From assembly GCF_016863655.1 (NCBI RefSeq), contig NZ_BOPH01000086.1, positions 1-64,000 of the forward strand: a stretch of 64,000 bases of DNA. The letters are read 5' to 3'. Shown here piece by piece: positions 15,005 to 26,333 of this stretch. Within the stretch, counting starts at the first letter, position 1, and each line of letters begins with the position of its first letter. The translations under genes and the position numbers were made by a program. This stretch comes from Virgisporangium ochraceum (GTDB lineage Bacteria > Actinomycetota > Actinomycetes > Mycobacteriales > Micromonosporaceae). Below the pieces are notes generated by a model. The model was not told the origin of the DNA and searched no databases. It saw only the letters and a program-made list of their open reading frames with translations.

Positions 15005-16425
15005 GCTGTGACTCCGGGGTCCTGGGTTGCTGCCGTTCCGGTGGGGGTGGGAACTCCCGCGGGTGGCCCATGGGCCGCGGACTCCCCCGAGATCGCGGGC
15101 GACCCGGTGCCACCGAGCGGGCCCGCACTCCCGAACAGCTCCGTGCCCAGGGACGGCACCGCGCTCCCTGACAGCACCGCGCTCCCTGACGGCACTGCGC
15201 TCCCTGACGGCACTGCGCTCCCTGACGGCACCGCTGCCCTGGATGGTGGTGCGCTGGCGGGCGGTATCGCTGCCACGGCGTCGGTCAGGGGAAGGCGCGC
15301 GACGACGCGGAAGCCGCCGTCGGGGCGCGGGCCGGTGTCGAGGCTGCCGCCGAGCAGCGTCGCCCGTTCGCGCATCCCGATGATCCCGTGGCCCGGGGGC
15401 GACGGCCGCACCGCCGCCACGGCGTCATCGACGACCTCGATGGTGAGCTCCGCTCCGTCGTCCCGGAGCGTGACCTCGGCGTGCGTGCCGCGGCCGCCGT
15501 GCTTGAGCACGTTCGTCAGTGCCTCCTGCACGATCCGGTACGTCGACAGCTGCACCCGCATGGGCAGCGGACCTCGTACGCGATCGTCCACGGCGATGTC
15601 GAGCCCCGCCGCGCGGACCTGGTCGACCAGCCGGGGCAGGTCGGCGAGACCGGGCTGCGGGCCGACCACGTTGCGCCCGGACTCGGGCCGCAGCACGCCC
15701 AGCAGGTGCCGCAGCTCGCTGAGCGCCTGACGACCGGCCCGCTCGACCGCGGCCATCGCCTGACGTGCCGCCTCCGGATCGGTGTCGGCGACGGCCTGTG
15801 CCGCCCCGGCCTGCACCGTCATCATGCTGACCTGGTGGGCGACCACGTCGTGCAGCTCGCGGGCGATGTGCGTGCGTTCCTCCGCGATGATCCGGCGCAC
15901 CTCGTCCTCCTGATGCCTACGCCGCTGAGCCGCGCGCTCGCCGCGCAGCCGCACCTGACGCCCCACGTACCAGATCAGGTACATGACCGAGACGCCGAAC
16001 CAGATCTCCCCCCAGGCGGTGGACCGGACGAGGCCCTCCGCCACCAGCACGACGGCCACCGCCGCGACGCCGATGAGCCCCGGCCGGATCGCCGCGACGT
16101 ACCTGCCCACGCTGTAGAGGACGACGACCACGATGAGGCCCAGGTCGTACTCCCCGGTCGGCACCAGCAGTGCCCACCCGACGACCGTGACGCCGAGGAC
16201 CAGGAGCGGCCTATGCCGACGCAGCCACAGCGCGGTCGCCGCGGCAGCGATCACCAGTACGACCGCGACCGGAAGGTCGGTGACCGCCCGGGTCACCAAC
16301 GAGTCCTCCGGACCTTCGGTGACCGTGACCGCCAGAGCGAACAGTATGGCCGCGAGTACCGCGTCGGACACCCGTGGCCAGCGCGCGAACGGGCCACGGA
16401 TGCCGCGGGTGGCCAGTGTCCTCAC
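15001..16425 (-). CDS. Sensor histidine kinase (HisKA_3) with a repeat-expanded C-terminal tail
   Basis: A 474-aa membrane kinase. Four to five hydrophobic segments fill residues 20-155; a short basic coiled region precedes the HisKA_3 motif ARELHDVVAHQVSMM, with His in ELHDVVAH as phospho-acceptor. The ATPase shows EALTNVLKHG and HGIIGMRERATLLGG. After the catalytic fold the protein continues with about 85 residues of Ala/Ser/Pro/Val repeats (units like AVPSGS) with no known function. The divergent start region (16426-16587) is shared with the MMPL gene. Confidence 0.93.
   Translation of the reverse strand: MRTLATRGIRGPFARWPRVSDAVLAAILFALAVTVTEGPEDSLVTRAVTDLPVAVVLVIAAAATALWLRRHRPLLVLGVTVVGWALLVPTGEYDLGLIVVVVLYSVGRYVAAIRPGLIGVAAVAVVLVAEGLVRSTAWGEIWFGVSVMYLIWYVGRQVRLRGERAAQRRRHQEDEVRRIIAEERTHIARELHDVVAHQVSMMTVQAGAAQAVADTDPEAARQAMAAVERAGRQALSELRHLLGVLRPESGRNVVGPQPGLADLPRLVDQVRAAGLDIAVDDRVRGPLPMRVQLSTYRIVQEALTNVLKHGGRGTHAEVTLRDDGAELTIEVVDDAVAAVRPSPPGHGIIGMRERATLLGGSLDTGPRPDGGFRVVARLPLTDAVAAIPPASAPPSRAAVPSGSAVPSGSAVPSGSAVLSGSAVPSLGTELFGSAGPLGGTGSPAISGESAAHGPPAGVPTPTGTAATQDPGVTA
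15161..15232. repeat. 18-bp tandem repeat inside the kinase tail
   Basis: Four near-identical 18-bp units (GCGCTCCCTGACGGCACT) encode the repeated AVPSGS hexamer on the minus strand. The unit preserves the frame, so copy-number change would only alter tail length. Confidence 0.85.
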
Positions 16426-16587
16426 GTTCGCACCTCCTCGCCGTCGTGTGCCGGGTCCCCACGCTAGGCCAGGTCGGTTGCGGCGTCATCCGCCGCGGGA
16501 CGGAGGCGCGCACGCCGGTCCCCCGTCTGGAGACGGAGACGAAGCCCCGCCTCGCGCCGGGAGACCGCACGCGACGGACGCCGGACG

Positions 16588-18885
16588 ATGCTCGCCATGG
16601 ACTCCTTCACCCGACGCCTGGGCACGGCGAGCGCCCGCCGGCCCTGGATCACCATCGCCGCGTGGATCATCGGCGCGATCGTCGTTCTCGGGCTCGCGGG
16701 AACGTTCGGTGGCTCGTTCGCCGACGACTTCGTCGCGCCCGGAAGCCAGAGCGAGCACGCGATGCGGTTGCTCGAGGAGCGGTTCCCGGAGGCGACAAAC
16801 GGCACGGCGCTGGCGGTGTTCGCCGCCCCCGAGGGCGAGCGGCTCGAGCTCCACCGCGCCGCGGTCGACCTCGCGGTACGGCGGATCGCCGATGTCGAAC
16901 ACGTGACCGCGGTGGGAGACCTGACGGTCGCTCCCGACGGGCGGATCGGCTATGCCGAGATCACCTTCGACGCGCCGCCGACCCACCTGGGCACCCACGT
17001 CTTCACCGCGATCACCGAGGCGTTGCAACCGGCCAGGCAGGTGGGCCTGACCGCCGAGACCGGAGGCGATGCCGCCTTCATCAACTCCGAGACGCCGACC
17101 TCCGGCGCGGAGGCGGTCGGGATCCTCGCCGCGCTCATCGTGCTGGTCGTCGCGTTCGGCGCGATCGTGGCCGCGCTGGCACCGATCGTGCTCGCGCTGG
17201 TCGTGGTCGCGGCCGGGCTCGGGGTGATCGCGCTGCTGGCCACGGTGATGGACGTGTCCACCGCGGCGCCGACGACCGCGGCGATGGTGGGGCTCGGGGT
17301 CGGCATCGACTACGCCCTGTTCATCGTGGCCCGGTACCGGGAGAACCGGGCGGCGGGACGGGGCAACCGGATCGCGCTCGCTGACGCCATGGGATCGGCG
17401 GGTTCGGCGGTCGTGTTCGCGGGCGGGACGATCGTGGTCGCGATGTCGGCGCTCACGTTGACCGGCATGGGGTTCCTCGTCTCGATCGGGTTGAGCACGG
17501 CGCTGGTCGTGCTCGGCGCGGTGGCGGCGGCGCTGACGTTGCTGCCCGCGCTGCTCACGTTGCTCGGCGACCGCATCGACCGCGGCCGGTTGCCGCACCG
17601 CCTACGTCTTCGTGGTCGGAGGGCGCCTCTCGGCGGCATGACGCCACTTCACGGTGGCGGGACGCCGCTCGGCGCCACGGCAGCGCTTCACGGTGGCGGG
17701 ACACCGGGCGACGGCACGGCGGCGACGCACGGGTGGGGACGGATGGCCTACGCCGTCTCGCGGCGACCCTGGCCGTACCTCCTCGTCGCGACCGCTTTCC
17801 TGCTCCTCCTCGCGGCCCCCACACTCGCGATGCGCACCGGTTTCCCCGACGCCGGCGGCGACTCGACCGACACGGGCCACCGGCGCGCCTACGACCTGCT
17901 CGCCGACGGCTTCGGACCCGGGATCAACGGCCCGCTGCTGCTCGTCGTCGACCTGCGTGCGGGTGACACCGACATTCCCGCCCTCACCCGTCGGATCGCC
18001 GCCGACCCCGGCATCGCCTCGGTCGGTGACCCGTACTCCTCCCGTACCGGTGACACCGTGGTCCTGCGTCTGGTACCGACCACCGCTCCGGCCGACGCGG
18101 CCACGTCGCGGACGCTCGACCGGGTGCGAGACGTCGTTCCCGCCAACGCGTCGGTGTCCGGGCTGACCGCGATGACCACCGACCTCAGCCGGCGCCTCGA
18201 ACGGATGCTGCCCATCTTCGTCGCGGGGATCCTGGCCGCGTCGTTCGTCCTGCTGCTGCTCGTGTTCCGGTCGGTGGTGGTACCGCTGAAGGCGGTGCTG
18301 ATGAACCTGCTGTCGATCGGTGCCGCGTACGGGGTCCTGGTCGCGGTGTTCCAGTGGGGATGGCTGCAGGGCGTCATCGGGCTGTCGGAGACCACGGTCA
18401 TCGCCTCGCCGTTGCCGACGCTCTTCTTCGCCGTCCTCTTCGGGCTGTCGATGGACTACGAGGTGTTCCTGCTGTCGCGGATCCGGGAGGAGTACCGGGC
18501 CAGCGGTGACACGGTCGGCTCGGTGGCACGCGGGATCACGGTCACCGGGCGGGTCATCACGTCGGCGGCGCTCATCATGACCGCGGTGTTCCTGGCGTTC
18601 GTCGCGAACCCGTCGCCGTTCACCAAGATGGTCGGCCTCGGGTTGGCGACGGCGGTGTTCCTCGACGCGACGGTGGTGCGGCTGGTGCTGGTCCCGGCGC
18701 TCATGACCTTGCTGGGCAAGGCGAACTGGTGGCTGCCGGGCTGGCTGGCACGGGTCCTCCCCCGGCTCGACTCGCCCGTGCGCGAGCAGTTCCAACACGA
18801 CCACGGCGGCGGCGAGCGCGAACTCCGCGAACCACACGATGAGCTTCTGCCAGAGCTATCGCCAGAAGCGTGCCCGACACGGTGA
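16588..18885 (+). CDS. MMPL-family RND transporter
   Basis: A 765-aa exporter with the two-fold MMPL layout: helix 1, a large extracellular loop, five helices (GLGVGIDYALFIVARYRENR, the conserved Asp-Tyr pair in helix 4), a cytoplasmic linker, then the same again (FGLSMDYEVFLLSRIREEY). MMPL proteins export lipids, siderophores or antibiotics driven by protons. The linker between the halves (about residues 345-390) is expanded by Gly/Thr/His repeats (LHGGGTP, twice). The gene is divergent from a two-component pair, suggesting signal-controlled export. Start ATG 16588 or 16597. It ends with a charged His/Glu-rich tail. Confidence 0.92.
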   Translation: MLAMDSFTRRLGTASARRPWITIAAWIIGAIVVLGLAGTFGGSFADDFVAPGSQSEHAMRLLEERFPEATNGTALAVFAAPEGERLELHRAAVDLAVRRIADVEHVTAVGDLTVAPDGRIGYAEITFDAPPTHLGTHVFTAITEALQPARQVGLTAETGGDAAFINSETPTSGAEAVGILAALIVLVVAFGAIVAALAPIVLALVVVAAGLGVIALLATVMDVSTAAPTTAAMVGLGVGIDYALFIVARYRENRAAGRGNRIALADAMGSAGSAVVFAGGTIVVAMSALTLTGMGFLVSIGLSTALVVLGAVAAALTLLPALLTLLGDRIDRGRLPHRLRLRGRRAPLGGMTPLHGGGTPLGATAALHGGGTPGDGTAATHGWGRMAYAVSRRPWPYLLVATAFLLLLAAPTLAMRTGFPDAGGDSTDTGHRRAYDLLADGFGPGINGPLLLVVDLRAGDTDIPALTRRIAADPGIASVGDPYSSRTGDTVVLRLVPTTAPADAATSRTLDRVRDVVPANASVSGLTAMTTDLSRRLERMLPIFVAGILAASFVLLLLVFRSVVVPLKAVLMNLLSIGAAYGVLVAVFQWGWLQGVIGLSETTVIASPLPTLFFAVLFGLSMDYEVFLLSRIREEYRASGDTVGSVARGITVTGRVITSAALIMTAVFLAFVANPSPFTKMVGLGLATAVFLDATVVRLVLVPALMTLLGKANWWLPGWLARVLPRLDSPVREQFQHDHGGGERELREPHDELLPELSPEACPTR

Positions 18886-18980
18886 TGACGAGCGTCACCG
18901 CGGCCTCAGCGGCGTCGGCCTCGTGCGAGCGCAGCGGTCACCGCCGGGGTCGTCGATCATCGACTCAGCGTAGACCCGGA

Positions 18981-19017
18981 TCGAGGGGCGGCCGTGGAGG
19001 CCGCGGCCGCCCCTCGA
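18981..19017. terminator. Bidirectional hairpin terminator between MMPL and ahcY
   Basis: Perfect 14-bp stem TCGAGGGGCGGCCG / CGGCCGCCCCTCGA with a 9-nt loop, directly after the ahcY stop on the minus strand and about 95 bp after the MMPL stop on the plus strand. Confidence 0.8.
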
Positions 19018-19020
19018 GCG

Positions 19021-20481
<1,461 letters not shown>

Positions 20482-20492
20482 GGTTCCTCCTG

Positions 20493-20513
20493 GGGACGGC
20501 ATGCGGCCGTCCC
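20493..20513 (-). promoter_or_regulatory. Hairpin just upstream of the ahcY ribosome site
   Basis: GGGACGGC, 5-nt loop, GCCGTCCC forms an 8-bp stem ending about 1 nt before the AGGAGG of ahcY. Its position suits an expression platform controlled by the riboswitch upstream, though the switching partner is not resolved. Confidence 0.5.
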
Positions 20514-20560
20514 GGCCATGCAGGAGGAGAACTGGACCATCCTGCCTCCCGCGAACGAGG

Positions 20561-20630
20561 AGGCGCCCTTGGATGGGGTCGCATGTCGAGCGTGGCGGAC
20601 CTCAGGGAGTCCGTTGCAGCGCCTCTCGAC
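20561..20630 (-). promoter_or_regulatory. SAH riboswitch in the ahcY leader
   Basis: Read on the minus strand, the RNA has P1 GUCGAG (20630-20625) / CUCGAC (20590-20585), a pseudoknot strand AGGCGC (20624-20619) matching GCGCCU (20566-20561), the conserved single strand UGCAA (20618-20614), P2 CGGAC/GUCCG (20613-20609 and 20600-20596) and the joining CCACG before P1 closes. This order equals the known SAH riboswitch (P1, GCGC pseudoknot arm, UGCAA, P2, CCAGG-like joint, P1, complementary GCGC arm). It sits directly before ahcY, the commonest gene under this switch. Assigned by eye; no covariance model was run. Confidence 0.8.
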
Positions 20631-20689
20631 CGCGACGGCGCCAGCGAACCGGCACCGCCGCCCAGTATCGGCACGACTACCCGCGCGTG

Positions 20690-22699
20690 TCAACGCGGTT
20701 GGGGATCGTCGTCGGGCGCTGCGGCGGACGTCACCGCTTCGAGTGCGGCCCGGCACTCCGCCACGTACCGCTCGTCGTCCTCGATGTCGGCGCTGCCCCA
20801 GGTGTTCGGCTGGTACGTCACGCGTACCGGATCCGCCAACTCCTGACACAGCAACGGTTCCGCGCCGGCTGCCGCCGGTCCCATGTCGGTCCAGCACCGG
20901 ACGGTCCAGTCGTTGCGGTCGCGCTTGCGCCGCCAGTTCTCCGCGAGCGCGGGCAGCGCCGCCGCGGTGTCGCCGGTGATCCGCCACAGTGTGGCGAGGA
21001 TCATCTCCGGCCAGCGCGCCGACTCCAGGGCCGCCCGCAGCCGGGGCACCATGGGCGCGGCGTCGGGCCCGATCTCGCCGAGTGCCTTCAGGTCGGTGTG
21101 GTCGTAGGCCGGCAGTACCTCGGCCGCCGGCACCCCGACGGCGCGCAACGCGTCGGCCGCGGCGGTGCGGACGGCGGGCTCGTCGTGGGTCAGCAACGGT
21201 CGCAGGTCGGCCTCGGCGGCGGCGCCCTCGATGGCGCCGAGTGCGGTTGCCGCGGTGGCGGTGGTCTCCGGGTCGGCGGCGAGCAGGTCCCGCACGAGCG
21301 GCGCGGCCGGTCGCGCCGCCGGTCCCATCGCCGCGAGCGCCCGCAACGGGACCCGGAACAGGCTCCTCTGCGGCAGCAACGTGACGACCTCGGGCAGCGC
21401 CTCCGCCGCGGCCGGCCCGACGAACGTCAGGTTCCACAGGAGTTCCTGGGCCTCCTCGAGAGCACCGGCCGCGATCGCCCGCTGGATCTGCCGGCGCAGC
21501 AACGGAACGAACGGCGCGCCGTCGGCTCCGTAGGCCCGCAACGGCGGACGGCAGTCGACCGGCAGGAGGTCCTCCTCCAACGCGCGGCGGATCAGCGGGA
21601 GTGCCCGCGGGTCACCGAGCCGCGCGAGCGTGGTGTTCAGCGCCCACGCAGGTCCGCCGGTGACGCTCCACAACCCGGGCGGCTCGTCGACGAACACCGT
21701 GGGCGAGCTCTCGATGAAACGGCTGATGTGGTCGGCGGCCGGTGCCGCGAGCGGCCACGCGTCGTTGGTGAGCAGGTGCAGACCGATCCGCCGGGTGCGG
21801 TCCCGCGGCAGCAGCTCGGCGAAGGCGAGCATCAGGTCGCCGTAGTCGCCCCGCCACCGGCTCATGGCGCCCGACGCCGCCCACATCGCGGTCGCGCGTC
21901 GGTCGTCGGGACCCTCACGGACGATGCGGGCGAGCAGGTCGTTGCGTACGGCGACCCGGTCGCCCAGCGCCTCACGCAGGTCGCGCAGGTCGATCGCGTC
22001 GGTCTCGGTGACCATCGCGTACAGCGTCGACGCGAGATCTCCGCCCGTGCCGTCGGTCAGCCGCAGGTGCTCCGCCAGGGCGGCCATCCGTACATCGGCA
22101 TGTTTGGATGCGGACACCTGGCCGGCGATCCATGCCGCGAGGTCCGCGGCGTCAACGCCGTCCGCCTCACCCGCCCTTGCGCGCCGGGCGATCGTGCCGA
22201 GCGCCGCGACGATCGCCACGCGCACCGAGGCCTTCCGCTCGACCGTCAGCCGTTCCCGCAGCAGCGACACCGTGTCGGCGGCGTGTTCGCGCGACACCAG
22301 CAGCACGTCGGGAACCGCCCGCCGGACGCTGCGTCGCCGGTCTGCGAGCAGGCTCACGAACGTCGGGAACCCGCGTGAGACCGCCAACCGCGCCGCGCGC
22401 CGTAGCGGGTCGTCATCCTCGACCTCCGCTCCGCCGATGCTGGCCAACAGTTTCAGGACCGCGGCCCGGCCCCGTACGTCGGGCATCGCGGCCGCCTCCA
22501 GCAGAAACGGGACCGTGGCGAGTGTGCACGCGTACACGTCGCCCTGATGGTGGATGCCGCCCCACATGCAGTCCTGTGCCCAGGAGCGGACCCGTTTGCG
22601 CCGGTCGACCAGCCCGCGGACGACCTCGGGCGCCTCCCGCGCGGGCCCGTACGCGTGCCTCATCGACGCCCAGTCGATCTCATCGAGTCCCGTGAACAC
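20690..22699 (-). CDS. HEAT-repeat protein
   Basis: A 669-aa soluble protein. It opens FTGLDEIDWASMRHAYGPA, the usual start of actinobacterial HEAT proteins, followed by DCMWGGIHHQGDVYACTLA and then a chain of paired helices (for example AAVLKLLASIG, ALPLIRRALEE, APLVRDLLAADP, ALGEIGPDAAPMVPRL). Such scaffolds bind other proteins; no catalytic domain is present. The start GTG 22699 gives the complete conserved N-terminus but has no ribosome site and may be leaderless. It is divergent from the membrane hydrolase gene with only 43 bp between starts, and upstream of the ahcY riboswitch. Confidence 0.8.
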   Translation of the reverse strand: MFTGLDEIDWASMRHAYGPAREAPEVVRGLVDRRKRVRSWAQDCMWGGIHHQGDVYACTLATVPFLLEAAAMPDVRGRAAVLKLLASIGGAEVEDDDPLRRAARLAVSRGFPTFVSLLADRRRSVRRAVPDVLLVSREHAADTVSLLRERLTVERKASVRVAIVAALGTIARRARAGEADGVDAADLAAWIAGQVSASKHADVRMAALAEHLRLTDGTGGDLASTLYAMVTETDAIDLRDLREALGDRVAVRNDLLARIVREGPDDRRATAMWAASGAMSRWRGDYGDLMLAFAELLPRDRTRRIGLHLLTNDAWPLAAPAADHISRFIESSPTVFVDEPPGLWSVTGGPAWALNTTLARLGDPRALPLIRRALEEDLLPVDCRPPLRAYGADGAPFVPLLRRQIQRAIAAGALEEAQELLWNLTFVGPAAAEALPEVVTLLPQRSLFRVPLRALAAMGPAARPAAPLVRDLLAADPETTATAATALGAIEGAAAEADLRPLLTHDEPAVRTAAADALRAVGVPAAEVLPAYDHTDLKALGEIGPDAAPMVPRLRAALESARWPEMILATLWRITGDTAAALPALAENWRRKRDRNDWTVRCWTDMGPAAAGAEPLLCQELADPVRVTYQPNTWGSADIEDDERYVAECRAALEAVTSAAAPDDDPQPR

Positions 22700-22742
22700 C
22701 GCGCCATGGATACCACACGCCCGCACCGCTACCGTGCGTCGC

Positions 22743-24350
22743 ATGAAACTGCTGTGGTCGGTCGTGACGCTCGCCGTCGGGGTCACGCTGCTCGCGGTCG
22801 GGGTGACCGGCCTCCGCGCGGCCGGCGCCGGAACGCGCTCGGAGTTCGTCCGCGTCGGTGGCGTGCCGGTCGAGGTCGTGGTGCCCACGGGTGACCGCGT
22901 GCGCCGGCCCGCCGTGGTCGTCGTCCACGGGTACGCCGGGTCCGGGCGGCTGATGCGGCCGTTCGCCGACACCCTGGTGCGGCGCGGGTACGTGGTGGCC
23001 CTGCCCGACCTGGCCGGCCACGCGGCCAACACGCGCCCGCTGACCGGTGGGAACGCCATCGACCGCGAAACCGCCGCGGTCGTCGGGCTCCTGCGCGCGC
23101 GTTCGGACGTCGACCCGGCGAAGGTGGCCCTGCTCGGCCACTCGATGGGCGCGGCGGCCGTGGTGCGGGCCGGATCGGCCGACCAGGAGATCCCCGCCAC
23201 GGTCGCCATCTCGCTGGGCGACGGGGAGGCCGCCGCGGTGCGGCCCGGTCCTCGGCGGCTGCTGCTGGTCGCCGGTGCGCTGGAACCCGGCGGCATCCGG
23301 GCCACGACCCGGGAGGCCGGACGCGTCGAGGGCCGACGGGTGGTCACGGTGCCGCTGGTCGAGCACGTCGGGGTGCTGTTCGCCGAGCGGACCCACGACG
23401 AGGCCGCCCGGTGGCTCGACGACGCACTCGGGCACCGGCCGGAGCGGGCGGGGGTGGCGGCGGCCGGCCGGGTCGGTGGCGGCGCGCTGGTGCTCGTCGG
23501 GGCGCTGCTCGTTCTGGCGACGGCGGTCACCGCGGTGGGACGCCGTGGGCGCCGCCCGGGTCGCTCGGGTCGCTCCGATCGGTCGGGTCGCTCCGGTGGG
23601 TCGGGTGCGCCCGGGGCCGACCGGCTGGTGTGGCTCGGCGGTGCCGTGCTGGCCGCTCCGGTGGTGGGCATCGTCGCCGGGCTGGTTCTGGCTCGGGTGC
23701 TGCCGGCGCCGGTGTCGGGTTACCTCGTCGGGTATCTCGGTGGTGCAGGAGCGGTGCTCCTGGCGGCCGACCTGGTGCGCCGGCACGCCTTGCGCCAGGA
23801 CGACAGTGGGCAGGCGACCGGCGGCGCACAGGTACACGTGGGCGGGCAGGGAGGGGCCCGGTCACCGGTACGCGCAGGCGAACGGGAAGGTGCTGGCACA
23901 CGGGAAGAGGCGGGCACACACGAGGAGGCGGGCGCGCGCTTCCGGTCGTGGGCGGTCGCCGTCGGGGTTGCCGTCGCCGCGACCGTGGCGGTGGTGGTCC
24001 CCGTGCATGCCGGGCTGACGGCGATGGCTCCACACGGTGGGCATCTGTTGATGGTGGGGCTGCTCGCCGTCGCCGTCGGGGTGGTCATCGCCGGGGCGCA
24101 GACCACCGGCGGTCCACTGTGGACTGTTCTGGTGCTCGTGGTGGTGTGCCTTCCGTTGCCCGTCGCGGCGGGGGTGGGGTTGGCGCCAGGGTTCCTTGTC
24201 CTCATCGGGCCGTTGGTGGCCGTCCTGTTCGCGGTGTACTTCGCGGTGGTCGGACTGGCGTGGAGGGTGGGGATCCCGTTGTGGCAGACGGTCGCGGCCG
24301 GGGCGCTCCTGGTCGCCTGGCCGGTGGCCACGGCGCTGCCGCTGGGTTGA
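22743..24350 (+). CDS. Membrane-anchored alpha/beta hydrolase with C-terminal multi-pass domain
   Basis: A 535-aa protein. One N-terminal helix (LLWSVVTLAVGVTLLAVGV) anchors an alpha/beta hydrolase domain (about 35-235): VVVVHGYAGSGRLM oxyanion region, nucleophile Ser in LLGHSMGAAAV, and His in PLVEHVGV. From about residue 240 onward there are eight or so membrane helices separated by low-complexity linkers (RSGRSDRSGRSGG and GEREGAGTREEAGTHEEAG). The fold suits a dienelactone-hydrolase/esterase at the membrane; the substrate is unknown. ATG 22743 starts the first helix. Confidence 0.82.
   Translation: MKLLWSVVTLAVGVTLLAVGVTGLRAAGAGTRSEFVRVGGVPVEVVVPTGDRVRRPAVVVVHGYAGSGRLMRPFADTLVRRGYVVALPDLAGHAANTRPLTGGNAIDRETAAVVGLLRARSDVDPAKVALLGHSMGAAAVVRAGSADQEIPATVAISLGDGEAAAVRPGPRRLLLVAGALEPGGIRATTREAGRVEGRRVVTVPLVEHVGVLFAERTHDEAARWLDDALGHRPERAGVAAAGRVGGGALVLVGALLVLATAVTAVGRRGRRPGRSGRSDRSGRSGGSGAPGADRLVWLGGAVLAAPVVGIVAGLVLARVLPAPVSGYLVGYLGGAGAVLLAADLVRRHALRQDDSGQATGGAQVHVGGQGGARSPVRAGEREGAGTREEAGTHEEAGARFRSWAVAVGVAVAATVAVVVPVHAGLTAMAPHGGHLLMVGLLAVAVGVVIAGAQTTGGPLWTVLVLVVVCLPLPVAAGVGLAPGFLVLIGPLVAVLFAVYFAVVGLAWRVGIPLWQTVAAGALLVAWPVATALPLG
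23561..23936 (+). repeat. Two in-frame low-complexity tandem stretches in the membrane hydrolase
   Basis: Around 23561-23605 a GGTCGCTC-type unit gives RSGRS repeats; around 23874-23936 an ACGGGAAGAGGCGGGCAC-type 18-bp unit gives (T/H)xEEAG repeats. Both lie in cytoplasmic or external linkers between membrane helices. Confidence 0.6.
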
Positions 24351-24428
24351 GCGATCCGGGTCCGGGAAGGGAGGAGGGATGCCGGTGCCGCGGCCCGGCC
24401 CACTCGAGGGGGCGGCGGCTTCACGGTC

Positions 24429-25298
24429 CTATGTGGACGGTGACCGTCGCGTCTCGACGAGCACGGCGATGCCGTCGAGGATGCGGGTCAGGCCGAAGTC
24501 GAAGCTCTCCTCCCAACCCATGCCGAAGGTGTTCTCGTCGAGTGCGGCCATCGCCGGGTAGCGGCCCGACGTCATGGCCTGTTCCAGGAAGGGGAACTGC
24601 TGCGCCCAGAACTCCTCGTCGGACAGTCCACTCTGGACGGTGACCGCCTCGTACTGGATCCGTTGCCGCGCCTGCCCGACGACGTAGGCGTCGACCATCG
24701 TGACGATCGCGATCCGCTCCTGACCCGACAGGCCCAGTCCGTCGAGGCCCTGGACGTAGGTCTCCATGTTCGCGACCGAGTTCGGTCCGAGCACCGGCCG
24801 GGTCCAGTTGACCTGCAGCAGCCAGGGATGGTCGAGGTACAGGCGGTAGGTGCCGCGGGCCGCCGCGTCGACGGTCTCGCGCCACGACCGGCCGGCGGCC
24901 AGGGCCGGGTCGGGCGCCTCGACCCGGTCGAGCATGAGCGCCAGCAGTTCCGCCTTGCCGGGCACGTAGCGGTAGAGCGACATCGTGCCGACGCCGAGTT
25001 CGGTGGCGACGCGACGCATGGAGAGGCCGTCGATGCCGTCGCGGTCGGCGAGGGTGATCGCGGCTTCGACGATCCGGGCGAGGGTCAGGCTCGGCTTGGG
25101 GCCGGGAACGGTGCGTGCGGCGCCGCCCCACAGCAGCTCCATGCTGCGGCGGACCTGCTCGGCGGCAGTGGCGGCCGCCGTGGGAGCGGCCGGCGCGGAA
25201 GAGGCCGTGGAAGCGGCCGGCGCGGAAGACGCCGTGGGAACGGCGCCAGCGGAGGCCGCAGAGACAGCGGCCGGGTCGGGTGCGGGCATCAGGAGCAT
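24429..25298 (-). CDS. TetR-family transcriptional repressor of the adjacent ABC exporter
   Basis: A 289-aa regulator. The helix-turn-helix is IVEAAITLADRDGIDGLSM followed by RRVATELGVGTMSLYRYV; the ligand domain has the TetR_C-type helices (LYLDHPWLLQVNWTRPVLGP). The N-terminus is extended by about 60 residues of Ala/Ser/Pro repeats with a 27-bp DNA unit (25186-25256), unusual for the family. Start ATG 25298 or 25289. It is divergent from drrA/drrB-like genes across a long palindrome, the classic arrangement for a self-regulating drug-efflux repressor. Confidence 0.9.
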   Translation of the reverse strand: MLLMPAPDPAAVSAASAGAVPTASSAPAASTASSAPAAPTAAATAAEQVRRSMELLWGGAARTVPGPKPSLTLARIVEAAITLADRDGIDGLSMRRVATELGVGTMSLYRYVPGKAELLALMLDRVEAPDPALAAGRSWRETVDAAARGTYRLYLDHPWLLQVNWTRPVLGPNSVANMETYVQGLDGLGLSGQERIAIVTMVDAYVVGQARQRIQYEAVTVQSGLSDEEFWAQQFPFLEQAMTSGRYPAMAALDENTFGMGWEESFDFGLTRILDGIAVLVETRRSPST

Positions 25299-25317
25299 CC
25301 TACAAACGCATTGTGAT

Positions 25318-25357
25318 CTGGGTACAGCGTACGCTAACCTGCGTACACCGTACCCAG
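25318..25357. promoter_or_regulatory. Palindromic TetR operator between repressor and ABC genes
   Basis: Two 17-bp arms, CTGGGTACAGCGTACGC and GCGTACACCGTACCCAG, pair at 15 of 17 positions with a 6-bp spacer. Each arm contains its own GTAC dyads, so two repressor dimers may bind. It covers the whole divergent promoter region (20 bp from the TetR start, 26 bp from the ABC start). Confidence 0.8.
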
Positions 25358-25382
25358 ATAGCCGCCACCTCCCCGGAAGGAC

Positions 25383-26329
<947 letters not shown>

Positions 26330-26333
<4 letters not shown>

